The position numbers were made by a program, and so were the translations under genes. Positions 46,637 to 58,802 of a DNA stretch of 64,000 nt are shown here, in pieces (within the stretch, counting starts at the first letter, position 1; each line of letters starts with the position of its first letter). The notes under the pieces are model-generated. The model saw only the letters and a list, made by a program, of their open reading frames with translations. It ran no database searches and was not told the origin of the DNA. The DNA is from Hesseltinella vesiculosa. Taxonomy: Eukaryota > Mucoromycota > Mucoromycetes > Mucorales > Cunninghamellaceae. The stretch spans positions 124,001 through 188,000 of the forward strand of contig MCGT01000040.1 of NCBI GenBank assembly GCA_002104935.1, written 5' to 3'.

Positions 46637-49600
46637 CTAAATGGCAGAGGAAGTAATCGCCTGTAGCTGATGGTGCACGGTTTCACATTTGACAGCATTG
46701 TCAACGGTGACACCGGCATAACATTCCAATCGAGCATCCAGCAGCCAATTAACGTACTCGTTTTCCAGTAACTGGGCATCGACTTGATTCAATAGATTAA
46801 AGATCATCAGGGTATCATGGCGGAGAATAGCAATGCGTTCTCGACTATACAGCAATTCCACCGATATGGAATGATGTTTCCTGCTGTACCACTGATCTAG
46901 GGTCGACGTCACGTTGGGATTCACTGTTCTTTCATGCAAGAAGATTTGGAAGCTTTGTAAAAGGCAATGAATGAGTTGCCGCCCAGGTGATAGCCTACAA
47001 CAGTCTTTTTTTTTTTTTTTTTTTTGAGAGTCCTTTAGTACCTTGGATGTTCAATGTCGTAAATGGAAGTGGTGTTTGCTTGCAAGAGACCATCTTCAAC
47101 ATCACGCAAGTAGACCGCTCTTGAGATGACACTTTTACTGAGAGGCGTCTTTGCACTATGGTGTGGCGTTGAAGGACTGATGGCGATCCAGAGAATCCAG
47201 AGCGAAAGAACACCCCCGACGAGAGCAGCAACGGTCCAAGGCAGATGGGAAACTAGATCTTGAAGCGTGTCCCACGCAGACAAGGCCGTGCCCAGCCAGC
47301 CTTGAGAATCCTGGCTGGTATCCTTTTGTGGCATGGCGCCGTTTGCTTGGGCGAGCGATTTGGCAATCTCGCCCTTGTTATGTTGCCCGGTACTTAAGCG
47401 GTTTGTCTTGCCTGAGGTTCCGTTGATCGACTGTACCGAGTCCATGACAATCGGCATGAATTGGGTGATACTTTCACCCATACCCTTCATGGCTGCCTTC
47501 ATCACCATGCCTACACAGGGGAAGGAGAGGTGAATGGGTGTTGTATGTTTTTTTCTTTTACCTTTCACTAGGATGTTCTTGACAAATTTGACACCCAAGC
47601 AAACTGAGATATGGCATTGATTTGGACCAGCCCAGCTAATACAGTAGCGAATGGAGGGAATAAAGGCATCGGCATAGGGTAACTGAGCGCTCTTTGTGGA
47701 GATTTGCACAACATAACGCCTAGGATGAGGATGAAGAAAAAAAAAAGGGGGGGGGAATTCAAGCCTGATCAGTACCCAGCCACTCCATGGATGCCGACTT
47801 ACAAATAGGGATCCTTTTTCAACAAGACTTGGGTTTCCACAACATCGGCTTCTTTGGCTTTGACTATTTTAAAGAGAGCACGTGAGATTCTGCAAAGCTT
47901 CCTGTGTTGTACGTACCCATGGGGTTGTTCACAGGCATGACATATTTCAAATAGCGGGTGGATTTGCCTTCGACATCGGCCCATGCGCCGACATGAAGGT
48001 CACGACTACCGCTGGCGGCGGTTTTATCTTGCCAGATGCCGCCATGGGCGCCTTGGCCAGTCTTCTCTTCCGAGAAAAGCAGATCAAAGAGCGTCTTGGC
48101 TGGCAAAAGTACGTCTGCTTCGTATTCCATTTTTTCCAGATGATCTGAACAATCACATTTGAGCGGACCTTTGGGTGGTGTGATATGGGGAGGAAGTTGA
48201 TCTATCAGCGTAAAACGAAATGACAAGAAAAATATAAATTGTCGTGGACCATGCGTCTTATTTTTTTGGGTGGACTCGATTGCTTACCAGAGTTAGCAGC
48301 CTGGGTAGCCGTAGGTTTGTGCCTGGAGGATGCAGGGCTACTGTCCACTCCATTGGCAGATTTACTGACATCGACTACATTGCTTGCGCCAGCTTGAGTC
48401 GCAGCCATCATGGCGGTAGCGACCGCGCCTTGTTGTTTGGGTTTGTCCTTGTTGCCGTTGCTTTCCTTGCGTCGGCTGCGGATGATGCGGTCGAGTTTGG
48501 AAGAGGTAGGAACGGGCGAGGACGAAGGTTCAGAGGTGCTGGGCAATTCGCCGGTGCTGCTGGACCGAGGGCGGCGCTGAACCACGTCAGGCGACGACTG
48601 GGTCTTGGTGACGGATTCCGTTTTGATGATGGTGGTGACATTGGCTTTGTTCTTGTGCTTGGACATGGCCACCGACATGTTGTGTAGGATATCGTAAATG
48701 GTTTGCAATGGAGCAGGCTAGAAAACGAGTGGATAAGTTCATGTCGATCTGCCAAAAAGCGGGTCTCCTACCTCTTTGCTCTTAGCATTGTCTACGGCAA
48801 TACGTAGCTTTTCGGCGACCATTTCCACGTCATCCATCAGCGACATCAGGATCAAGGGATCTCTTGGTGACACATCATTGCCTTGGGTCACGGGGCAAAA
48901 GTCGATGGCAAGGGCAATGTTGGACTGTTTGCCGGTGTTGATGATAGACGGGTCGCGGATCAGGCGAATGGACTGGATGTCCTGGAGACGCACAGCCACA
49001 GTATGCACACATGACATCACGACACAGCTGTAGAGCCAGAACGTTTCCTGCGTGACAAAGGCTCGACCGGTGTAGGAGTAGCCGAATTGTGACGTGGGTG
49101 GGCGGACGTTTTGAGACAACTCGGATTGAAGCTCTTGTTCCAATTGCTCCAGTGGGCTGCCGGAGCCAACGGGTGTAGTGGGCCAATCCATGTCGTCGTC
49201 AGGGTCATCGCCAAGGCCATCTTTGCGTGCCATATTGGGTGGCCGTTTGAGACAGCATATAAAAGCTGATGGAAAGAAATGAAGAGAAAAAAAAAGGTGA
49301 GCACCCAAGAGGTATTTTTTTTTTCACTCTATACCATCTACGACGACTTCGTGGGTGGCTACTCCACCAAAGACACGTCGCAACTCCTTGTTGTGCTTAT
49401 CCAATTCTGGGGTATATTCTTTGAGGAGGACTTTGGGAACATTTGTATCTTCGGGCTGAGATGGCCAGATGATTTGATCGACCTCGGAGAATGACGAGAA
49501 GTGAGGGCTGGCTGGCAGGGTCGTGGCAGGTGTGGAAGGAGGGGGGGACACAGTGTCATTGCCATGGCCAGGATGGAACATGCTGGGTACCAAAGTCCAT

Positions 49601-51705
49601 GGGATACCCCAGCTGGAAGAAGAGGCGTTGGTAGCATTGTTGGATGGAGGGAATTGCGGTGGGGCAAGATACTCATGTTGGTCGATCGAGTACCCGCTCC
49701 CATTGGCTGGTCTATCCAGCGTGGTCGAGGATGCAGACTTGGCAGGCTGAGCGGCCAGGAGCGCAGGGGCGCGGGCGGCTTCCCACACAAGCAAAGGTGT
49801 CAGGGACGTGGAATTGGCCAGCGACACACGATCATTATCGGCGGACGTGGAGAGCACAACAATGGAGTGTTCATGTTTAGCGGGTGTTTCTGGAATCGAG
49901 GGAGCCGTGGTGGTAATGGTAGGGATGGAGGGGTTGGTAGAGCTGGTGGTGGTGGTGTTGTTGGTAGTAGTGGTAGTGGTTGTTTCTCGGGTGACAGGAT
50001 CGTGTTTGGTGGTGGTGGTAGAAATGGACTTGGACAGCGTGGGCGAGTCAGTAGACTGCTCGGTCTTGAGTTGCTGATTTGTGGATGACACAGGGGGTGG
50101 AGGCAATTGCTGATACTGGATTGCCAGCTGTTTGGCCTTGTCGAACGCTGAGATCCAGTCCTTCATTTCATCCTCCGTTTCAGCCTGCAAGATGATGGTG
50201 GCCCTGAATCAAATGAAAAGGTGAGCAAAGGGAAAGGGGATGTGAAAGAGCGTGACTTACTGTTGGACGCTGACGACTTCAAAGCAATAGCGACGATCGA
50301 TATCGGACACCGGTTTGATTTCAGACAGCAGGACGGATACGCGTTCGTCCAGGCTGATGGTCCCTTTAAGCTTGATGGGAGATGCATGAACGATGCAGGA
50401 ACCGAAATAACCATCATACAAAAAGAACCAGCGACGGGTCCAGTAGCCACGGGCATTGCGAGTGAAGAGGTAGCCCCATTTGTGATAGGGTTTTGTATTC
50501 TGATCAGGTGTCCATTCTTGGGACAGTTCCAGCGGCAGGCGGTGGTGCATAGGCGATTGAGGCAGCAAGCCCAACGTAGGAGGGGCATACTTGTCGAGGT
50601 CACGAGGAGGCTGGGATTGGTTGATGAATTCGTTTTCCAGTTCGCGTCGCATGGTTTGGAGTTTATGGAGCTGGTAGTTGCAAGTGTCCTTGTCCTAAAA
50701 AAAAAAGAAAGAAATGAGTGACGCTTGCTTGGGATGGTCTTTTCATTTTTTTTACGTCGACGATCCATTGTTTCCAAGAGGCTAGTTGATGATCAAGCTT
50801 TTGCCAGACGTGCATACCACCATCGAAATCCTTGAAATGGGCCATGGTAGCTCCAGAGAAGAGGTCAACAAGCGTGTGTTCTAAATCGGAGCGAAAGTGG
50901 AGCATTCGTACAACGTGCTGGCCGGACATATGGATATAGTATTTTCGAGCCTCATGTAACCTAAAAGCCTCTTCGCGCAAGGCTGAGACTTCCTTGGTTT
51001 TGCTTTGCGTGGCGTATTTGTTCAGTTGGGCTTCATACCGTTCCAGGGCTCGTTCGTGGTGTTTACGAAATTCCTTTAGAGTAGAAAGTGAGACTGGTGA
51101 TATCATTATCGCTGGCTGTTCTTATCTTTTACCTTGAAGTCTTTGAGCTGTGTCTTGACAAATTGTTGTAAAGGCTGGATAAAATTATCTTCCAGATCCG
51201 AGACCTGAGAGGACAGAGGCTCAGCGTCCAGCTACAAAGTTGCTTTTTTTTTTTTTCATGCTTACGAGTTTGGTTTTGAAAGCAAGACTGGTTTGCAAAG
51301 CATCCGAGAAGCTCTTCATAACGGCACCGGTAAAGTGAGGGTCTACGTAAATGAAAGGTCAGGAATGCAGGAACGACAAAAAAAAAAAAAAAAAAAAAGG
51401 TGCGACTTACCAATCAGGGCATTGTCGATGCCTATAGGCATTGCCTTTTTACACAACACATTTGTTTCCAAGTTGAATTCTAAAGCATAAAGATAGATGG
51501 AGGATGAAAGTCATGTAGGATAATTCAAGGCTGGGGAAGGCGGCGGCTTACTGTTGAGTCTTTCGCAGTAACCCTTAAGCTGTTTCGAGAGACCATCTAG
51601 CCATTTATCTAGTAGTTCCAGCTGTTCGTCATAATGCTGCACGCTCGCTCGATAGACTGGGGAATCAGTAATGGCATCGTTCAAAGTTATCAAGGACGGC
51701 TGCAT
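46637..51705 (-). CDS. SIP3: BAR-PH-GRAM-VASt lipid-transfer protein (SIP3/LAM type)
   Basis: Ster(ol)-transfer protein of ER-plasma membrane contacts by homology to yeast Lam1/Ysp1 and Lam3/Sip3. Fourteen exons (51705-51552, 51479-51411, 51342-51266, 51231-51133, 51073-50756, 50694-50261, 50203-49335, 49265-48772, 48717-48288, 48201-47917, 47863-47803, 47719-47562, 47510-47042, 46994-46637) give 1424 residues. Order: BAR (1-240); PH (about 295-405; KWGYLFTRNARGYWTRRWFFLY); Ser/Thr-rich linker; GRAM (about 700-838; FVTQETFWLYSCV); VASt (about 983-1150; LPAKTLFDLLFSEE); transmembrane helix at about 1239-1260 (LPWTVAALVGGVLSLWILWI). Fourteen joins staying in one frame argue strongly for the model. 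The start ATG is the first after a poly-A-rich leader; an extra 5' exon cannot be excluded. Confidence 0.93.
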
Positions 51706-52517
51706 GACTTTTAAAAAAAAAAAAAAAAAGTAAGAAAAAGAAAGAAAAAAAGGGGGCTAAAAAAAAGCGGAGGAAACAGGCAGACACAAAGGCCGACTGT
51801 TGTGAGCTTTCATCTCATTACCAATCTAGGCAACCCTGTCATTTGTCCTTTTTGCCCCGTTGGGCTTGGCAAGCGCCCTATCCTCTTTCTTCATGTTGGC
51901 GTGTTTCGCCCTGGACGGCCCTTTTTTGAAGAGCCAGTCTGTGGTATGGATTTGATGAAAACAGGAGATCACCATACCAAGAGGAGACATGGGTCCATGT
52001 TTAACCTTAACTGAAAGAGAGAGAAGTTGGGGCAAACAATGGCATGGCCACAAGGGTTGGGGGCGTTCCAAGATCATTGCAGCATAGCGACGTTGCACAA
52101 AAGTCTACCTGCCTTTTGTAGATGCGTTGTTGGTGCAAGTCAACGTCTTCGAAACGCTCATCATAAACTGGATGGTCCTTGTTAAAGTCAACAATAAAAC
52201 ACGACGGTGAGCAGGGCATCTTGTGGTGGTGAGACTTGCCAAGTATATATGACGCGTGCAGTGGAAAGCACATGACATCAGAACCTGGAAATGAAAACCG
52301 TTTGAATGGAAAAGAACACCTTTTTATAACATAAAGTCGAAAAGAGTTTATCCCAACGGCAAATAACAAGCACCAAAGCAACAGTTCAAGCAAAGTGGAT
52401 AGCGCTGTAGAAAGAAAGGGCTCTGATTGGCCCGCGCAGTGACATATGAAGGTTGCTGCCTTTTTGGACGCTGACCAACTTTTTTTTCACCCTTTTCCTT
52501 GGTCTCTATTCACCACC
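51706..52517. other. Intergenic region with a possible small gene
   Basis: About 0.8 kb of divergent spacer upstream of the SIP3-like gene (-) and the PEX8-like gene (+). A minus-strand frame from about 52393, including the stretch MPCSPSCFIVDFNKDHPVY and a later piece ending KKEDRALAKPNGAKRTNDR, could be a small spliced gene (acceptor near 52016), but donor and acceptor phases do not match cleanly. Left as unresolved. Confidence 0.35.
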
Positions 52518-55272
52518 ATGTCTTCAGAGCCTGATGTCAAATCTCTTGCAAGTACGTTGTCTACCAGCTACTCTGCATTACTAGAATACAAGTCGCTGCC
52601 CAATCAAAAGGTTAAAAACACCAGAACGAAAATGAAAAAGACCTACACAACGTGATGCTGACATTTTCAGCTACCCCACTTTTCTTTAGATTGTTGATCA
52701 CCTTGTACAATTAGCCACCCACAGCCAGCACCTGCCCTTGTCTTGGTTCACCGATGCATTGCTACGAGCATTGTTAACATTGACCGATCGTTTTATCGCA
52801 TCCAACCATCGCCAAAGCCTCACGGCCATCATCAGCCTACTGTCTGTTTGGGCTCGCCGCTTGTCGGGCGATACAGAGGCCATCAACCGAGAACCGCTGC
52901 TCCCCAATGTGCTGACGTTATTTTCTGACCAACTTATCGAATTGCCTTTGGCTGATCCTGCAACATTGGACCTGCGTAAAAACTGCTGGCTCGGCCTGGT
53001 GGCACTGGTGGGTCGGGCGCCCGAAGCCTTCAACGAGGAAAAGCTGCTTGGCAAGATGATGGCTGTTGTTGCCCACTATGAATCTTGCGAGGATGCGGCC
53101 ATGGTGGAGAGTTTGAATGCTGGCGTCGCCCATGCTCTTGCCGAATCCACCCAGCTAAACGTATTTGAATACGCCACCCTGCAACAGCTACTGGACACAA
53201 CGTTATCCATGAACGCCAAACGACCACTCGAAGGCCCCTGGGCTGCTTGCACTTTGATGGAACATGCTGTGGATATCCGCTCTCGGCTGACCCCTATCAC
53301 TCGCGCAGAGGCCGATCTTGATACCCTGTTCACCATCACAAAGAACCTTTTGGCCCAAACATCAAATACCTGGCTCCATACCGCCATTGCCGTCGGCTTT
53401 GTGTAAGTGTTGGGTTGGCACTGAAAGGGAGAACGGAATGGCGTGGCAGAACGTTGCGCTCATGTTCATTTTTTAATTAGTCGTGTATTGCAATTTAATC
53501 AAGGTGAAAAGACAAAGAAAATCGACGAACTTCAGGCACAGCTGCAGACGCTGACGGTGACATCGTTGGCCAACCTGCTCACTTCCAGCCTAACCACGGA
53601 TGAAAAGGATACGTTTGCATTCTTCTGCGGCCAGTGTGTTCCTAGCATGCCCATGGACACTTTGGGCAGCCTCGACCTCAAACTCGTGCTGTATCAATTG
53701 ATCGATCAGTTGCTGACGAGCCCCCACACTTGGCAACAAGGCCGCTTTTTACGACAAGATCTGACGGCGGATCAGCTGGATACTCTGCAAGATCACCGTC
53801 TCTTCAAGGACATTGGCCGATTGTCCCGAGCCATCGGCAAAGTGGTCCATGCCATGCTGGAACTGCATGTCGACGATGCCGCGCAAGCGATTCAAGCTAT
53901 TGTGGATAGGTAATACGGGCAGGACACGTCAAGGTATGACAAGATGGACGATTCATTGCCTTCTTCCAATAGACTGGAAGGGTTCTCTTACAACGTTCTG
54001 TTTGACTGGGATCGGTATCTTCTCTCTCATGGTGATGCTGTTCCAAGTAAGCACAGATATACTTTGCTGGGGGCCGAGGGTCCACCTCACCCTTTTTTTT
54101 TTTTTTTTCTTCCTTCCTTCCTAGCCAAAGAGATTGACGCCAAGATTTGGACCATCTTCAAAACGCTGGCCTTTTCACTGACCGCAGTGCTGAAAGCCAT
54201 TGCTGTCGACGTCTTGGATGGCCAGGGCCTGATTGATGTGCCTCAAGCTGGTAAGGGGAGATAAAGTCCTATGGTATGCCGTGATTCTTACTTTCTTCTT
54301 AGCTCAAGGCATTGTATCGCTGTATGCCAACATCAATTTCATCAGCGAAAAGTTAGGTCTGGGCAATGGTTTCCAAGCTTATCAAGAGACCTTGACCAAC
54401 GCGGTGGCCTACCTAAAACACAAAGAAAACGCCTGCCAGCTGAACAAACTCATGACGCTCGCCTTCAAGGAATACTGTAAGCAGGTAAACGTCCGAGCCA
54501 GCCCATGTAAACTTTTTATTTTAAATCAGGCACGCCAAAGTTTGTCAAGGATCAGACACCCGTCACCTCCATGCTGTCTTCGACTCACCGAGCCCGACTT
54601 TTGTTCTACGTAAACTTGGCAGAACAGGTCATGGATGGTTTGGAAGATCAAGTGTTGGAAGAATATGTGTTGCCTGTGATTTACCCTGTGCTAGAGTGGA
54701 CGGTGATTGTGGACAAAGATCTCTACGAAAGTGCCCATGCTGCCATCCTAAGCGTCTTTGCCAGTCAGAAACTCGTGTCCCGAGAATTGGCCAGCGTCTA
54801 TGCCACCATCCTTCTCAATGTAAGTCGTTCAGCTCCTATTTTTTTTTTTTTTTTTTGACACTCAAGGGTTTTTCTTTAGCATTTCCACAAGCCTTTGACA
54901 CTGCACCAGGTGCGGCTTGGTTATGTGACGATGGTCCAATCCCTGTGCCAGATCGACGACGCCGTTGCCTGGTTGACGGTGCAGCAAGTTTTGCAGCGAT
55001 TGGATAACCTGAAGGATGAAAAAGATGCTGTGGCACGATCCGATTACTTGGTGCTGCTGATCGACTTGCTGAAACCGCTGTCGCTCGGACCCTTCTTTGG
55101 CCAAGCCCTGGCCATTGTCGAACAATGGATCAAAAAATTAGAAACCAAGGGCATGCAGCAATCCACCTTGAAAATCGTGCATGAAACCGTCAGCGGGTCT
55201 GGTATTTCTGACATGCGCCGCGTCCAAGCTGTTGGTTGGTACCTCGCCCTGAAGCAGCAATTGGCGTTGTAA
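52518..55272 (+). CDS. Large alpha-helical protein, possibly peroxin PEX8
   Basis: Eight exons (52518-52610, 52690-53402, 53481-53909, 53973-54046, 54125-54250, 54303-54476, 54530-54819, 54880-55272) give 763 residues, all phases consistent. Mostly alpha-helical, Leu/Ala-rich and HEAT-like, with no signal peptide. Segments such as NVLFDWDRYLLS, IFKTLAFSLTAVLKAIAVDVL, SLYANINFISEKLGLGNGFQAY and FHKPLTLHQVRLGYVTMVQS recall fungal Pex8, an intraperoxisomal organiser of the import machinery. Against this, the C-terminus (KQQLAL) is not a standard PTS1. The first intron donor is the weak GTTAAA. The gene model is good; the Pex8 identity is tentative. Confidence 0.8.
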
Positions 55273-55464
55273 ACTTAAATGATGAATGTAGCTATAGAAG
55301 TAAATGCAAAAGATGTGTGTATACTGACAAGGGAAGTCGATGTTTTTTTTATATTTTTACAAAGGGAGATTGAGCCAGAGGCAAGTATGTACAAAGGAGA
55401 AGCAAACAGGGGGGGGGGTAAGTAAGAAAGAAAGAGGTCGAGAAGGGGGGGGGGGCAGGTATGA

Positions 55465-56440
55465 TTAAACCTTGGATTTGGTGTTAAGGCGCTTGCGAGC
55501 TTTTTGGAATTCTTCTTCACTGGGCTCGTCAGTGATATGCTGGCTGGAGCGTTTGGCAGCAGTTGACTTTTTCTTCTTTGCCTTGGGGGTGGCCTTGGCA
55601 ATGAGATTGTCAACGACCTGGTCGAAACGAGCTTGACGGTGTTGGGCACGGTTCAGGATCAAGGCTTGCAGCGAAGACTCCTCGTCATCCTTGTCGTTTT
55701 TCTTTCCTTTAGCCTTTGCGCTTTCCTGTTGGTCAAATTCCTTGATACGCTTTTCTTCAGCTTTTAATCGTCGTGCTTGGGCTGAAGCGGTCGTCGTCTT
55801 GTCAAAGGCGGGTAGATTTGCCACGGTTTTATCCTTGATGGCTTGCTGTACAATCTTGATATAACGAGGCACGTCGCTTGCACTGCTCAACTCCACAAAC
55901 AACAACATTTGGTCCATGTCACCTTTGCACTCCTTGTAGTATTTCAGCACATCCTGGGCTTCTTCGTCCGAGCCTTTCAAGTAAAAAAAAAAAATGTGGT
56001 GAGAGCTTCTGTCGCCTGCTTTGACCGACCTCTTACGTCAATCCTCTTTTCTATCTCCATTGTTTTATTTTACCTTTGTATTTTTTTGCTTGGGCTTCAA
56101 TAGTTTCGGCATTGACCACGCCCGTCCAGAGCTCCTTGAAGTAATCGTTCCAATCTTTGTCTTCTTGCATCCAGTTTTCGGCCACCAGACTTCCGGTACG
56201 ATCATACACCTTCTTTTTACCAGGGTCTCTAAGAATCGTATAGGCAAGGCCAATCAGTTGGAATTGGTGGGTGGCATGTTCTTTTTCTTTGTCTGTGGCA
56301 TCGTTGGATTGTTTATCTGGATGAAACTTTAGGGCCAATTTGCGATAAGCCTTTTTGATCTTGGATTGATCGGCTGATTCCTTGTCCAGATGTAGAATAT
56401 TGTACAGCGTAGATCCTTTAGGAAGTTCCAAGGCTGGCAT
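55465..56440 (-). CDS. DNAJC9: DNAJC9-like J-domain protein
   Basis: Nuclear J-protein family; the animal member is an Hsp70 co-chaperone that also binds histones H3-H4. Two exons (56440-56074, 55973-55465) give 291 residues. The J domain is residues 11-85 with HPD at 40-42 (KLALKFHPDKQ). It is followed by family features DKDWNDYFKELW, EAQDVLKYYKECKGDMDQML and DVPRYIKIVQQAI. The rest is charged and lysine-rich (RRLKAEEKRIKEFDQQE, KATPKAKKKKS), typical of nuclear proteins, ending KARKRLNTKSKV. Convergent with the PEX8-like gene; the stop codons are 193 bp apart. Confidence 0.92.
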
Positions 56441-58802
56441 GATGTTAAATAGTTTAAAAAAGGAGGGTAAGAGGGGTTTGGGCGACGAAAAAAACAAACA
56501 CGGTTGTGCCGTCCACCGCATCTTCTTTTTTTCATTTTCCGCCTAGAATTCGTTACCTCTTTTTCGTGCCATGCCTGCAACACTCATGGTCGACGATTTT
56601 TCTTCCCAGTCAAAAAATGACAAACTAAGCCAAGAACCTGTAGAAAAGTCAGACTTCATAATATACCGAGGATATTGGCCAAAGATCAATTTTAGGACAC
56701 GTATTCCACGCTAAAAAAAAAAAAAAAAAAAGTCGGCGTCCCTTGACGCCCCCAGCCTTGGCTCACTGTTTTCTTCTTTGCCACACATTTTATAATCTAC
56801 TGCACTAGTGATCTAGGTACCACACAACAACAACAATCTCATATCATAAACCAACGTTGGGTTTCTTTTGTTCCTTTTTTTTTTTTGGGGGGGGGGGGAA
56901 TGCCAAGCAACGCCTCTCTTCCATGCTTTCGATTTTTATTTTTGCTTTCTGCTGTTTCCAAGTTTATTTTAGTCACTCCCAATGTTGTCCTTATTTGTAT
57001 TACGCGGAAAAAGATGACTTTTCTAGCTCGAACGGTTGCTGTTACCATCCACTTTCTTGCCATTTCAGTAACGTAGCAAGTGGGCTTGGTTGGATCGTAG
57101 TGACGTTGACTTTTCTTGAGACAGATGTTCCTGGAACTGTGAATATGACCATCGCGTGAAGTAAATTAATTCCCTAGGCAATGATCGATATCGGGGCTAG
57201 AGCCTGTGCAACAAGACGGATTTTGTCCGTTTGGATAAAGAGAGCAAAAATCGCCACTGTTCATACTGTTTCATAACATTCCAGCCTCTTGGACCGACGC
57301 AAGGATCTGAGGACAGACTCTTGCTTGATATTTCACCTATTTGTCCATTTGAGAATTTCTTATAATTCTACCATTGACCGGAGCTCAAGTCGCCTAGATA
57401 GTAACCACCAGACGTGCATTGTATTCTACAGCATCCAGCATGAACCAAGATGGCATAGAATAATACAAGAATCGCATTTAAGATCATCCTTTTCCAAGGA
57501 TTGTCAAGAGCGGAATGGAGGGCCAAACAATTGTCAGCGAGAACGAGCGAAAATAAACAAACACAAAAAGATCGATGTATTTGGGATCGACACTATAAAC
57601 AGCTTGCAGGTCTAAATTTAAAAAAAGTCTGAGCCCACTTCAGGTGTCACCAAAGCATCACTACGGATGTGCAGCGCTGAAACAAATGTCTAAAATTGGG
57701 AAAAGTGATAAAAAAGCGGTACCAAAGTGTCTTGTGATGAGCCTTTGGATGGCACGTTGTCTATTGCTGTTTTCTTTCATTTTTTGAACACAACAGGGCC
57801 AATGTTTTTGTCATTTCTTTTTATGGCTTCTCCAGTAACGAAAAATAAACAAATGGGTGCCAATGAAAACTTCGTATTGAATAACGTGGCACCAGAGTTT
57901 CTTTCTTTGATCCTACTTTTCATTGATTTTCTGATGACGACAGCGGAGCTGAATGCGCCAAGCCTGATGAATAACAAATAAACAGGGGGGTGTTCGCATA
58001 GAAGTATCAAAACCACTTTGAAATAAGCTGCATCTGGCTTGGTGGGTGATGGCATCCCTGGGTTGTGTTTTAATGTTACACCAAAAGTGACTCAGCCAAA
58101 CTTGGCTACTCACACAAAAAAAAAAAATTTCAATAAAAAGTCGAGGAGTTCCTGGATCAGAACAACGGTATTTTCCAAGCCAACCGAAGAATAAAGACTT
58201 TTGCGTAAAGGAAATAAAAGAAGGCACAGAAACCCGAGAAAAAAGTGCTGTGTTGACACGACGAAGAGCAAAGAGTGAGGGTCCCACGAGTGCGTATCCC
58301 AGGGATTCCCTTTTCTTTATGAACCTGGTAAAGGAAAAGGCGAGACAAGACCTCACACGACTCCACTCCTTTTGTGCATCTTTTTTCCTCCTGCAAAACG
58401 TAACTTTCCCTCTTTCATCAATCTGGTGCAACAGTATCTCCCCATTGATTCTCCGTGTTCCCGATTGCCCTCTTGCACCCTTGGATGAGCCTCCTTTTTT
58501 GGGGGATGGTGATCCCATTTGGGAACAGGAATAGCAGCAAAGTTTATTTTTGTTTCCAGGTAAAAAGCTTCCCCCTTTCTGTACGTGGGTGTGTTTTTTT
58601 TTTTTTTTTTTTTGACACTGGGCAACAAAGGAAAAATGAGCCAATCAACACTAAAGCAAAAACAGCCCAGCTCCACCCATGCACACTCTTTTTGGATTTC
58701 CTCATTTAAAAAGCTGTCCCTGGGAGCTCTTCTTCTTCTTCTTCTTTTTCTTTCTACTTGTTTCCCTTCGTTCTTCCCTTTTTTTTTTATTTTTCCTGCA
58801 CT
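56441..58802. other. Gene-poor region, 2.36 kb
   Basis: No gene could be supported between the DNAJC9-like start and the CotH start. Short frames exist on both strands (for example 56857-57159 and 57727-57981 plus, 57777-58055 minus). None has splice-consistent exons or a known family. A G run at 56886-56898, an 18-A run at 56713-56730 and T-rich promoter tracts (58595-58613) are notable. A TATA-like TTTAAAAAG lies about 95 bp before the CotH start (near 58706). Confidence 0.5.

Noticed and set aside
49501..50088. 195-codon plus-strand frame
   Set aside because: Antisense shadow of the Ser/Thr-rich linker exon of the SIP3-like gene; its content is low-complexity Gly/Arg/Trp.
57727..58055. 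Overlapping plus and minus open frames in the 2.36 kb gene-poor stretch
   Set aside because: Both strands are open over the same bases, neither has splice support or a start context, and I could not match either to a family. Left as unresolved rather than a gene.
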